Assembly (NCBI RefSeq): GCF_000372725.1
Contig: NW_005199901.1
Span: 77,949-141,948 of the forward strand
Reading direction: 5' to 3'
DNA: 64,000 bases
Source of the DNA: Emiliania huxleyi CCMP1516
Lineage: Eukaryota; Haptophyta; Isochrysidales; Noelaerhabdaceae
Shown here: positions 22,401-31,417 of the stretch, in pieces
Layout: every line of letters begins with the position of its first letter
How positions within the stretch are numbered: position 1 is the first letter of the stretch
Translations under genes and position numbers: made by a program
The notes under the pieces: model-generated
Seen by the model: the letters and a program-made list of their open reading frames with translations, nothing else
The model's database searches: none
What the model was told of the DNA's origin: nothing

Positions 22401-24721
22401 GCGAGATTCCCCGAGATTACCCAAGATTCCTCGAGATGTCAGGCGCCCTGCCGACAACCTTCTGCCGGTGGCGATCGTCTTTGTCCTCGCCTGCTGCGAG
22501 GCGCTGCTTCTGGCGGTGCCAGTCGTGTATAGCGAGGCCTTCTACAGCAGCCAGCCTGACCACGTCGACCTCTTCCCGCGTCCGGGACGATCTTTGGTGA
22601 GAGCCCGTCGTGGTAGACTCGCGACGACGTCTCATCCGTAGGTCAACTTCTCGCCCGTCTGGGACGACGTGAGCGACGCCGGCGCCATGCCCCTCCTCCA
22701 AGCCATGATCGCGCTGCAGCTGAGTACCATGCTAGCGACCGTCAGCGTGATGGTCTTCCTCTGCTACCGCTGGAGAGAAGGCGTGCTCTCGCCCTCACCG
22801 AGACTGGCCGAGATCAACCGAGATCAACCGAGATCGCCCGAGATTGCAGGCGAGCGCGGCCTGCTCGGCCTCGTCGAGGCGAACGACGGCCTGGACGAGC
22901 TCTCCTCCTCCAAGTTCGCGGGATCCGCGAGGCGCTCGTCAAATGGCGGGCGACGGACGCGTCCAGGACACGTCCATGACATGGCCGGAGGCCCGTCCCT
23001 CTAGGTCGCTCGTCTCGGGCGCGCCGACGGACGCGGCGCGCGGGCGTCTTCGAGCGGACTACGGGAGACGTCCCGAGGTGAGCGGGAGGGGGTCGAGGGG
23101 AGTAGGCGCGCGGGATCTTCGAGCTCATCGGTCACGAGGAGGGCGCGACGCGCGCGGCGATGGCGCGCGGCACGGCGGCCATCGTCGACGAGGTGGAGAC
23201 GCACGGGTCGGAGACAGACCTCGAGTGCCTGACCTACGTGCTCGACTGCGTCGCCGGCTCCTCGGACGTCACGTTCCAGCACGGCTGGTCGCGCGACGCC
23301 GCGCCATCGCACAACGGGAAGCGGCTCGCCGACTTTGTGGCCCACCCGCGCTCCCGCGGGGCAGGCTTGCTCGAGGCGCACGTCGTTGCTCAACGGCTGT
23401 ACACCACCGCCGCCTTCCGCTCGATCAACACGCCGCTCCGGAGCCTCGCCACGCCACCTCCGGCCAAGGAGGCTGTGATTAGGCGCTGCTGATTGATGAA
23501 TGAATATGACTCTCTTAGGAACCTCGCCACGCACCCGGTCACCAAGGAGGTGATCCTGCCGCCCAAGATCGTGGAGCCGCACCCGATGCCGTGCACCGTT
23601 ACCCTCCTCCAGATGCGGACAACACAGACCCCGCGCAGCGTAGACCCGCATAGTACAGATCCGCATAGCACACAGACCGGCGTAGCACAGACCCGCAGAT
23701 TCCGAGTCGCACTCGGCGGTATGCAGCTGTATCGACCCTTTGGGTATGGTCAATTCAAAATGCAGTCCCCTCACCTCCCCCGTAGGTCGCCTTCCTCTAC
23801 GACGCGCTCAAGCGGATGCGGGCGGTGGCGGAGCTGGAGGAGGGAGAGAGCCACTGCACCTCCCACAAGGCGGAGGTGGAGGCGGGAAGTGAGGCGCAGG
23901 CGGGCCAGTCTGTCGCGCTCACGGTCGAGGCGGAGGCGGACAGCGAGGGCGAGGGCGTGCTGCCCGAGAAGCGCGGCATCGACACGCCCCCGGGCGGCAG
24001 CGGCGCTGCCACCGCCGCTCCTGCCGACGACGCGGCTGCGGAGGCGGCTGCTGCGGCCAGCTGCGGCGGAGGGAAAGGGCTGGAGTCTGCGGGCCGAGTC
24101 AGGGCTCTCTGCCATCAAATGCGGCAGCTGGTCCCACACACACCCCTGACGGACTGGCTGGGTCGAGCGCTCGCAAAGGGCTTGAGCGACAAGGAGCCGA
24201 AGGTGCGGCGTTTGCTCGGCCCAGTCTCGCCGAATCTCGGCTGAATCTCGGCGAATCTCGACGGTTACTAGCGACACCTCGGCTCATCAGACTCGGCATA
24301 TGCAGGCGCGGCGTGTGCTCTGGCGCGGCATCAAGGGGGTGAAGGCTCCCGAGGAGTTCCTGCGCAAGGGAGGCACCGAGCTCGCGCCGATGTCGTCCAC
24401 GTGCGACCTGCGCGTCGCCGCGAGGTATGCGAGGGGCGTGCCGGACGCGCTGCTGTTCATGCTGCTCGTCGACAACTTCATGCAGGAGGGGGCAGACCTC
24501 ACCTTCCTCTCGGCATTCCCGCAGGAGCGTGACCCCCCCCCCCCCCCTGTGTGGAGACGCTGACCTTTATAGCTAGCCCGGACCTCACTCACCCTGCGCA
24601 GGAGCGAGAGTTCCTCTACCCGCCGCTGACCTTCCTGGCGCCGACGGGGCGGACCCACCACCTCCGGCACGACGGCACGCACTTCACCATCGTGGAGGTT
24701 GTGCCGCATTACCCGTCGTGA
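17614..24721 (+). CDS. Giant multi-domain membrane protein: beta-helix ectodomain, Cys-rich repeats, membrane spans, C-terminal ADP-ribosyltransferase
   Basis: Exon 1 (17614-18766) starts with a signal peptide (MLPLALLSLAAAA) and a Pro-rich stretch. A right-handed beta-helix-like region with repeated GGGxF/GGG turns follows (GNGGGFFIEHS, QNGGGVFLTGRG, YGGGAYLT) and runs through exon 2 (18841-19373). Exons from about 19880 to 21120 encode GCC2/GCC3 (ephrin-receptor-like) Cys repeats such as CPAGNYCPNLGT and CEPCPPGFYCEMNS. Next come six or seven hydrophobic spans (21180-22790, e.g. LVVVGMIPLWATIGAVW). After them lies an ADP-ribosyltransferase domain in pieces: AQRLYTTAAFRSINTPLR, VAFLYDALKRMRA, an acidic insert, then LWRGI, ELAPMSSTCDL and PQ|EREFLYPPL, i.e. 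Arg, Ser-Thr-Ser-like and ExE motifs of the arginine-specific class. At least 13 exons are inferred. Donors include GC (19374, 22377) and GA (23441, 24525). Exon edges between 19663 and 21700 are approximate. One gene is likeliest; a split into two is possible. Confidence 0.75.
19393..19582. repeat. Intronic microsatellites (ACGC)n, (AC)n, (CAC)n
   Basis: Consecutive simple repeats inside the intron 19374-19662 of the ADP-ribosyltransferase gene. Confidence 0.9.
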
Positions 24722-25593
24722 GCAGAGCCAGAGGCAGTCAGCACCCACCTGGCACCCCCACCTGGTGACCAGTCAGGTTGTCCTTCTGGGCAGGCTGTTC
24801 TTCTCGCCTTCAATTCCTATCGCAGCGACCTTCATCTCGCGGTTTTCCCACTCTCGTCGTTCTCTCTCTTCTCTCGCCTGTGTGTGTGTGTTCTCGCTGG
24901 CCGTCGTCTTCTTAGCCGAAATTCTTTTAGCAGTGTTAGTGCCAGTGCGCGCCAGTCCCGTGCCCAGTGTAAAAGAAAGAAAGAAAACGGACAACCCAAG
25001 GGAGGGATGCCCAGTGTTGTGCGAGGGAGTTTGGATGACCGGCTTTTGAGGTCTTGCAACCCTAGCTGTGACAGCTTCGGACAGCTCGCGCAACCCTAGG
25101 AACAGCGGGCGGGCTAGTGTTGATGCCACTCAGCCCGGGACAAGACGGGGGTGGTGGAGGTCCGAAATCACGCCGCTATGCCTCGGCTCCAGCGCGAGGC
25201 CTCTCAGGCCCTAGCTCAGGTATATGCAGCAGCCGGAAGCAGGGAACACCCACCCCCCAGCACCAGTCTTCTAGGTGGAGGCGGGCCCGCTGGTATCGTC
25301 GGGAAGGTCGAGGAGGGTGGGTGGATGAGCGAGAATCTGACAAGGCCTGTACTGTGAGCAGCAAGTCCTCCGCCTCCCTCCACCTCCCCCACACCGCCGC
25401 CTTGTCGTGCCCGCGGAGCGAGGGCGGGACCCCGAGCTCCTTCGTCGCCGCTCCTCTCCTCGTAAACGTCGCAAAATTCTTTTAGCATCCGGAACGCTCT
25501 CGGAAGTCACACCCGGGACGTCGGGAGCCTGCTGTTGCGCGCTGGACCAGCCTGTCTAACTACAATCTCTCAGCAGCAAGCACGACTGACACC
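24722..25593. other. Intergenic, with leader-like repeat carrying a 37-bp insertion
   Basis: No gene. 24935-25030 repeats the sequence at 1711-1760, but here it is interrupted by a 37-bp insert (24971-25007, AAAAGAAAGAAAGAAAACGG...) flanked by a 10-bp direct repeat TGCCCAGTGT. The insert is the reverse complement of the tail of the dispersed repeat at 45960-46010. AATTCTTTTAGCA occurs twice (24918 and 25472). Confidence 0.6.
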
Positions 25594-25871
25594 ATGCATC
25601 GCCTCCTGCACATTGCCTGCTTCCTCTTCCTCGAGTGCACCAGTGCGCTCCGCGTGCACCACGCCCGCCGTGAAGTGCTCACCGCTGCCTGTGTGGCCTG
25701 TGCCCAGCCTGCTCCCGCGCACGCTCAAAGATCGAGCCTCCGCGGGAAGGCGAGTAAAGAGGCCGAGGCCGAGGCGCGTGCCTTCAAGCTGTCACCGATT
25801 CCGCAGGAGACCGAGGCTTTCAAGGCCGCAGAGCGACGACGTGCCGACTTTGATGCCGGCGTCGCTATAGT
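25594..25871 (+). pseudogene. 5' fragment of a thylakoid-lumen protein gene, cut by an inverted duplication
   Basis: Begins MHRLLHIACFLFLECTSALR (ER signal-type), followed by ARREVLTAACVACAQPAPAHA, a twin-arginine plus hydrophobic core ending AHA, i.e. a thylakoid-lumen signal behind a plastid-targeting leader. The mature part has only about 50 residues (SKEAEAEARAFKLSPIPQ, ETEAFKAAERRRADFDAGV) before the frame runs into the inverted copy of the ADP-ribosyltransferase gene at 25872. I cannot name the protein. It could be exon 1 of an interrupted gene with the remainder elsewhere; no continuation is recognised after 26403. Confidence 0.55.
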
Positions 25872-26403
25872 TCGTCCCAGACGGGCGAGAAGTTGACCTA
25901 CGGATGAGACGTCGTCGCGAGTCTTACCCGACGGGCTTTTCCCAAAAGATCGTCCCGGACGCGGGAAGAGGTCGACGTGGTCAGGCTGGCTGCTGTAGAA
26001 GGCCTCGCTATACACGACTGGCACCGCCAGAAGCAGCGCCTCGCAGCAGGCGAGGACAAAGACGATCGCCACCGGCAGAAGGTTGTCGGCAGGGCGCCTG
26101 ACATCTCGAGGAATCTTGGGTAATCTCGGGGAATCTCGCCGGGAGACCTTGTCGGCAGCGCGCCTCCGAGAGGAGGTCTCTGCAGCGACAGGCTCTGAGT
26201 AGACCCCGTCGCCGGCAGAGATGACGGACGCCATCACGCGAAGCTTGCGAGCGGCCTTATGCCCGAACGCCGGGAGGCTGGCCGACGGGTCGATGGCGTG
26301 GATGGACAGCCGCAGCATCAGCTGCATGAGCGCGGTGATGACGCACTGGCCCACGTTCAGCCAGAGGGCGATCAGGGCGGCGGCGTTGTACTGCAGCACG
26401 GGG
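25872..26403 (-). repeat. Inverted duplicate of 22138-22671 (ADP-ribosyltransferase gene membrane region)
   Basis: The minus strand repeats the plus-strand stretch 22138-22671 almost base for base, including the intron 22377-22442, so it is a DNA-level copy and not a retrocopy. The clearest divergence is at the intron donor equivalent to about 22595, where GGTGAGAG has become TTGGGAAAAG. It encodes the segment LQYNAAALIALWLNVGQC to LLLAVPVVYSEAFYSSQ. No flanking target duplication is evident. Confidence 0.9.
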
Positions 26404-27311
26404 GGAGGGGGGCGTCGCGCAGTCTGAAGCGTCTGAAGGAGGGGGAATGTGTGATGTATGGTCTTCTACGGAGGGAGGAGCGGCGGAGCGGGCGGCGGGG
26501 GACGATCGATCGGGCGACGTCCTCGTCGTGTGCGGTAACGCACGCGCTCCAAGTGCTCCAAGTGCGCTCAGCGCAGCTGGGAAGAGAGAGACACTGGAGC
26601 GGGAACGGGGCACAAACCTCCTCTCCTTGCAACAACAACAACAACACTTGCGAGAAGCACATGAAGTTACTGGTCCTCCCACGCGCCACGGGAACGTGTC
26701 CCGCAGATCCGCAGATACTGAACAAACACCTCTCGAGTAACTTCCTCACCCCAGTAGGCATCGTGATCCTCCAACGGATCCTCGCGCTGGAAGACGCACT
26801 GCAGCAGCCCTTCCCGGACGGACAGGTATGAGCGAGGGGCGGCGTTCGGTGCCATAGTCCCCGAAGCAAAAAAGAAAGCCGGATGCCGCCTGCCTTGTTT
26901 TGTTTTTCTTTCTCGGTCCCCTCTATGTAAGAGAGAGAGATTTTTAGCAATCCATGATGGGTTGTCATGTAATCCCCTACTCCCCCTCCCCCCGAGGACA
27001 CCCCACGGCACCCGCTCTCTCTGTGTCGTGGCACGGTGGGAGATCGCTTGTCATCTCATGCATGCGTTGCCTTCTTGTTTTCTGATCCGCTTTCTCAATA
27101 TGCCGGGTCTATCTCGTCTATTCTTTACTTTTTTATACCTCGGTGCTCGGACTCGTAAGGCATATGCGGCGGTCAATATATTAAAACGTATGGCAGTGCC
27201 AGTGGAGTCGGTGGACGGTGGTACTATGTACAACTGTACTCTATGTCACGCGTTACTCTAAGACGTGGTCTCTCTGACTCAAGAGTGTGAAGTAGACACG
27301 AGATCACACCG
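26404..27311. other. Intergenic, possible minus-strand exon, no firm gene
   Basis: A minus-strand stretch around 26870-26667 reads MAPNAAPRSYLSVREGLLQC ... YWGEEVTREVFVQYLRICG with protein-like composition, and may be an exon of an unidentified gene. The rest (26880-27260) is A/T-richer with no feature. Confidence 0.3.
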
Positions 27312-28019
27312 TCAGCCGACGGCTCGCTGGAAGAGGACGCGCCACACGCGCGCGTCGGAGACCAGCTTCGGGTCCCCCACCTCGGCCACGGAGTCGTCGA
27401 CGAAGACGGCGCACGGCGCGTCGGCCTCCGGCGCCCCTCCGAGGGCGGCGAGAGTGGAGGCGACGTACTCGGCCTTGGAGCGGCCCTTCGACGTGACGCA
27501 GAGGCCGGCGAGCCGCACGCCCCGCTCCGCGAGGAAGGCGCGGATCTCGCCCTCGTGCGAGTTTCTCGTGACGACGTGGGTCGGGTAGAGCGCCGTCGCG
27601 GAGAGCAGCTCGGGGTCGAGCGTGTGCGGCCCGCCGGCGTACGGCGACCCGCCCGACTTTGTCGAGCAGAGCGTGCGATCAAAGTCGAGAAACACGGCCG
27701 CGGGCCGCAGCCGCGCGCACAAGTCCACCACCACGTCGCCGTCGCCCTGCGAGAGTCGGCAGTCGGCGCACGAGCGGAAGGAGGCGTCGCAGGCGGCGCA
27801 CCGCAGTTGGTGCGGGCAGAACGCGTGCCGCGCGGCGCGGGGCTTGCGCCGCGGCTTGAGCTGCGCCTCTGCGTGCGGCTGCGGCGCGTCGTCGAGCGGA
27901 CAGCGCCCCACCTGCCGCGCGCCCTCCTCGCACCGCCAGCAGAGCAGCTGCGGCCGGCCGCCGGGGAGGAGGATCGCCCACGGCACCGCCACAGCGCAGC
28001 CGCAGTCGCGGCAAGGCAT
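27312..28019 (-). CDS. HAD-superfamily hydrolase with N-terminal Cys-rich zinc-binding region
   Basis: Uninterrupted 235-residue frame. Residues 3-89 contain repeated CxxC/CxxxC pairs (CRDCGC, CWRC, CPHQLRCAAC, CADC), a likely zinc-binding region. Residues 109-215 show all four HAD motifs: FLDFDRTLC (nucleophile Asp112, acid/base Asp114), VTRNSH (motif II Thr151), a Lys in SKGRSKAEY (motif III), and VFVDDS (motif IV Asp208-Asp209). It is therefore probably a phosphatase of the HAD fold; the substrate is unknown. Other features: single exon, no signal peptide. Confidence 0.85.
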   Translation of the reverse strand: MPCRDCGCAVAVPWAILLPGGRPQLLCWRCEEGARQVGRCPLDDAPQPHAEAQLKPRRKPRAARHAFCPHQLRCAACDASFRSCADCRLSQGDGDVVVDLCARLRPAAVFLDFDRTLCSTKSGGSPYAGGPHTLDPELLSATALYPTHVVTRNSHEGEIRAFLAERGVRLAGLCVTSKGRSKAEYVASTLAALGGAPEADAPCAVFVDDSVAEVGDPKLVSDARVWRVLFQRAVG

Positions 28020-28236
28020 CGCGCCCCGCAGCCGCTGGCTCCGCCCCGCGCCGCCCGCGCGCGACCCGCCCTTCCCCTCTCCCTTCCCCTCGCCGCGCTT
28101 CCCGTCGCGCTTGCCATCGCCCTTGCCGTCGCCCTTGCCGTCGGGCGGCGGAGGGAGCTCGACGCGAGTGCGACGAGCGGCCTACGACCAAGTTGCCAAC
28201 CTAGCTCCGAGAAGACGGTCCAGGGAGGGGTCGTCT

Positions 28237-30219
28237 CACGTGCGGCGAGGTGCCGGCGGAGGAGGCCACCCCTCGGCGGCGATGGCGGCGCGCATCGACG
28301 CCTCGTGCCTCTCCTTCAGCTTGTTTAGCGTGGCGAGGAGGCCGGCCTGGCAGAGGGCTCCGACAAGGCTCGGGGGAGAGGGGGTGCTGGAGAGGGGGCG
28401 GGGAGAGGTACGCCCGCCAGCCGCGTGAAAGTCGCAGGCACAAAGAGCGACCGGACGCCTCGAGGCGCGTCACTGGCGACGAACATCCTGCCCTGCGGCG
28501 CCGCGCGCGGCCGGCGGCAGATGTCGACGATGTCTCGCAAGGCGGCGCGCAGCGATGCGTACGTCTCGCCTGCCCCCGCGCGAGGCACCCGCGGGCTGGG
28601 GCTCGAGGGAGGGGGGGGCGCCGGGAGGCGGAGGGGCGGCTGGGTGGGGAGGGGCGGGCGGGGAGGGAGGGGCGGCGCGGGAGGGGGAGGGCGCGAGGCG
28701 CGAGGGGCCCGCGCCGAGTGCCTCGAGCGCCACCGTGTGCTTGACCCACGACACGGCTGCCTGCAGGAAGGGTCCGAGAAGGGTCCGAGAAGGGTCCGTG
28801 AAGGTTCAGGCGTGTTTGGCGCTCAAGACGGCTGCCTGCAGCGCCAAGCTCGCTCGCTCCGCCTCCGCCTCCGCCTCCCCGCCGCCCACGGGCGCGACTG
28901 CGGGGAAGGGGCACTCGTGCCGCCGCAGCGCCGCCCGCACCGCCCCAATCCGCCGCTCGAGCGACTCGATCGCCCAAAGCAGAGCCGTCGCCGCGTCGGC
29001 GATCGCCAGCGCCTTGCAGCCGCCGCGCGCGACGAGGCTCGCCTGAGCGGCCGAGACCAGCCGAGCTCAGCCGAGCTCGGCCGAGCTCAGCCGAGCTCAG
29101 CCGACGAATCGCAGCCGGCTGTGTTGACGGGTGTTTGGAGGCGTGCGGTGGTGTGCGGGGCGTGCGAAGCCTCGACGAAACGGAGCTCGTGCGGTGCGCA
29201 GCGACTTGAGCCGCCGACCGACTTCAGCTGCGCCACCACGCGGCGCAGCCCCGAGCTCAGCACCTCGGGACCGAGGAGGCCGCCTGCAGGAGGGCTCCGA
29301 CAAGGCTGCGACAAGGGCCCGGTAAGGCTGACCACGCCCGAGCTCGCACGCCGGCGTCGAGGAGGCCGTGAGGCGCGAGGGCAGAGCTTGGCGCCGCCTC
29401 CGCCTCCGCCGCTGCCACCGCCTCCGCCTCCGCCACCGCCTCCGCCTCCGCCTCCGCCGCCGCCGCCGCCTCCGCCACCACCTCCTCCTCCTTCTCCTCC
29501 TCCGCCTCCGCCGCCTCCGCCTCCGCCGCCTGCGCACTCTCCCGCCCCGCCGCCAGGGCGTCTAGGCGGCCGATAAAGGCCTCCGCCTTGTCGACGGTGG
29601 CTTGGCCCGCGAGAGAGAGGCCGCGCAGACGCGGCGGCAGTGTCGCGGTGGCGGGGTGGCGCGGCAGGGCGCAGATCGCCTTTGAGAGGTCTCGTACGTC
29701 GTGCAGCGCCACCCGCACCGCCCTCGCCCTCTCCAGCGCCGTCGCCGCCGAGGAGTACTCGGGCCAGTGCGGGGCGAGGTGGAAGGCGGTGCGAGACGGG
29801 TGGTCGCGGAAGAAGAACATCGCCTGGCGGTGGAGGGAGAGCTCGAGCCGCTGCGCGTCCTGGAAGAGGCAGAGGCACGCCTTTTTGTAGCTGATGAGCT
29901 CGCGCCGCAGCTCGAACGCCGACCGCAGGCCGCACAGACCGTGGAGTGCCTCGACCAATGCCTCCGCGGTCTTCGCTCCAAGCGCAGCCCGCAGGTCGTC
30001 CTCGATGAGCTCGAGTGAGCCGGACGGATAGCTCTTGGCAGTGGCTGGCGAGGCGTCCAGGACACACGGCGAGCGAAAGGCGGATGCGCGACGACGGATG
30101 CGCGCCTCAAAGGCGTGCGCCACCCGCAGCCGCCACAGCCGCCTCCACACGACCCAGGCCGCCGCCAGCGAGGCGGTGGCCACGACAAAGATGACTTTGG
30201 AGCTGCTGCGCAGCGTCAT
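28237..30219 (-). CDS. Unknown protein with N-terminal membrane anchor and Ala/Glu coiled coil, multi-exon
   Basis: Proposed start at 30219: MTLRSSSKVIFVVATASLAA, a hydrophobic span after a short basic head, followed by WRRLWRLRVAHAFEARIRRR; this looks like a signal anchor. A helical, coding-like body of about 200 residues follows (IEDDLRAALGAKTAEALVEA, QDAQRLELSLHRQAMFFFRD, LHDVRDLSKAICALPR), then a low-complexity AEAEAAEAEEEKEEE region. Later exons on the same strand read ASLRAALRDIVDICRR, MFVASDAPRGVRSLFVPATF, and a terminal exon LLATLNKLKERHEASMRAAI with a stop at 28237. Intron edges are uncertain; tandem repeats (GGGTCCGAGAA at 28766-28808 and GCCGAGCTCA at about 29060-29105) lie between exons. 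I do not recognise the family. It is transcribed away from the dispersed repeats at 30300-30860. Confidence 0.55.
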
Positions 30220-30302
30220 ACACACAGTGGCGAGCGGTGGTGTGCGCGGCGCGGCAGAAGTTTGTGCGCTTTTTTTTGGCGCGTACCAAAACAACGCGCT
30301 GG

Positions 30303-30500
30303 CCTCTGGGTCGCCTCCGTCCTCCCATCCCTCCCTTGGGTTTGTTTTCTTTCTTTCCTTTCTGTACACACTACTTAAAATCCCCGAGTTCATTTTATTA
30401 TTATTAAAATCAATCAATGAATAATAAAATCCCTGTGTGGTGGCGGCGTGCCGCCACACACACACACAGCACACACACATGCATGCACAGACACACAGCC
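30303..30500. repeat. Dispersed repeat copies and (CA)n
   Basis: 30315-30370 carries the CCATCCCTCCCTTGGGTTTG ... TTTCTTTC tail, and 30422-30455 the AAAATCCCTGTGTGGTGG head of the same family in fragmented form, followed by a CA-rich simple repeat to about 30500. Confidence 0.7.
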
Positions 30501-30724
30501 CCTTCCCCTTCCCCCTCAAGGACGAGGACACACACAGGACGCACCTCTAGCGAGGCCCGCAGAGTATGTGGGAGACTCCTGCCGCCGCCCCTGCCACCCC
30601 TGTGTCAGTGTGCCTGTGGTTGCGAGAGACTGCCCGAGTGAGAAGCTGGAGGAAGGTCGCTAGACTGAGATGAGACCGCCAGTGGAGTTGGGAGTCCACC
30701 GTGCACCGCGCTGCGAGCCTGTCG

Positions 30725-30862
30725 TGTCCCTTGTCAGGAGCAGGAGAGCCCCACCTGTGCCCCTGGTCGTCCTTCCAAAATCCTGCTCGTGCAGGTGTGG
30801 ACCCTGTCCTCCTCCCGCATCCCTCGTTTGGGTTTGTCTGTCTTCTTTCTTTTCTCTGCGCC
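30725..30862 (+). repeat. Dispersed repeat B (TTGTCAGGAGCAG ... TTTCTTTC)
   Basis: About 135 bp nearly identical to 46018-46155, and related to 40795-40930. Core: CCCTTGTCAGGAGCAG, GTCCTTCCAAAATCCTGCTC, CATCCCTCGTTTGG and a TTTCTTTC tail. The DNA from 30863 to 31417 shows no gene. Confidence 0.75.
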
Positions 30863-31417
30863 GGGGAGGCGTTGTTGGAGGCTAGGACGCAAGCGTCCGT
30901 CGCCTGTATTAAATTCGAGGGCTCGTGGTGAGTGTGGGGTGTGCCTCACGAGGCGGAGAGGCCGCGTGAACTCCCGTAGAAGCTCGCGAAGTGCGGATTT
31001 GGAGCGCCGCGCCGGACCTCCGCCGGGGCCCGCCGGGGCCACGGGAGAGGTCAGAAATCGTTTTGGGGGGTAGACTACTACAAACCGGTCACGGTCCCGT
31101 CCAATTTAGTCCCTTGGCCGGCCCTGGGCCGCTCGGCACCGCGCGGGGGTGCCGTTAAGCGACCCTACGGATTTTCAGTGGTCGATTTTGGCCAAAAAGC
31201 CCAATGTGCCCCGCCCGCGCCGCCCCGGGGCACGGCAGAGTGCCTACTCTCGCCTCTCTGAGTCGGGGCGCCGGCCCTGTATCGTCCCAATAGACGCTAC
31301 GCCACTCAGAGATCGTATTCAGAGAGTGAACTCCCCCCCAAAACTCACAATTTTATCACTAAGGTTCTCAGACGAGGCGAGTTGAAAGCGACCAGGGCAT
31401 CAGGGCCGGTGCCGGAG

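Noticed and set aside
28425..29576. 383-codon plus-strand frame with a long Pro run
   Set aside because: Antisense of the Ala/Glu-rich region of the minus-strand gene at 28237-30219.
28237..30219. Assignment of the N-terminally anchored protein as the peroxisome protein PEX3
   Set aside because: The N-terminal anchor fits, but the body lacks the PEX3 blocks I know, so I left it unnamed.
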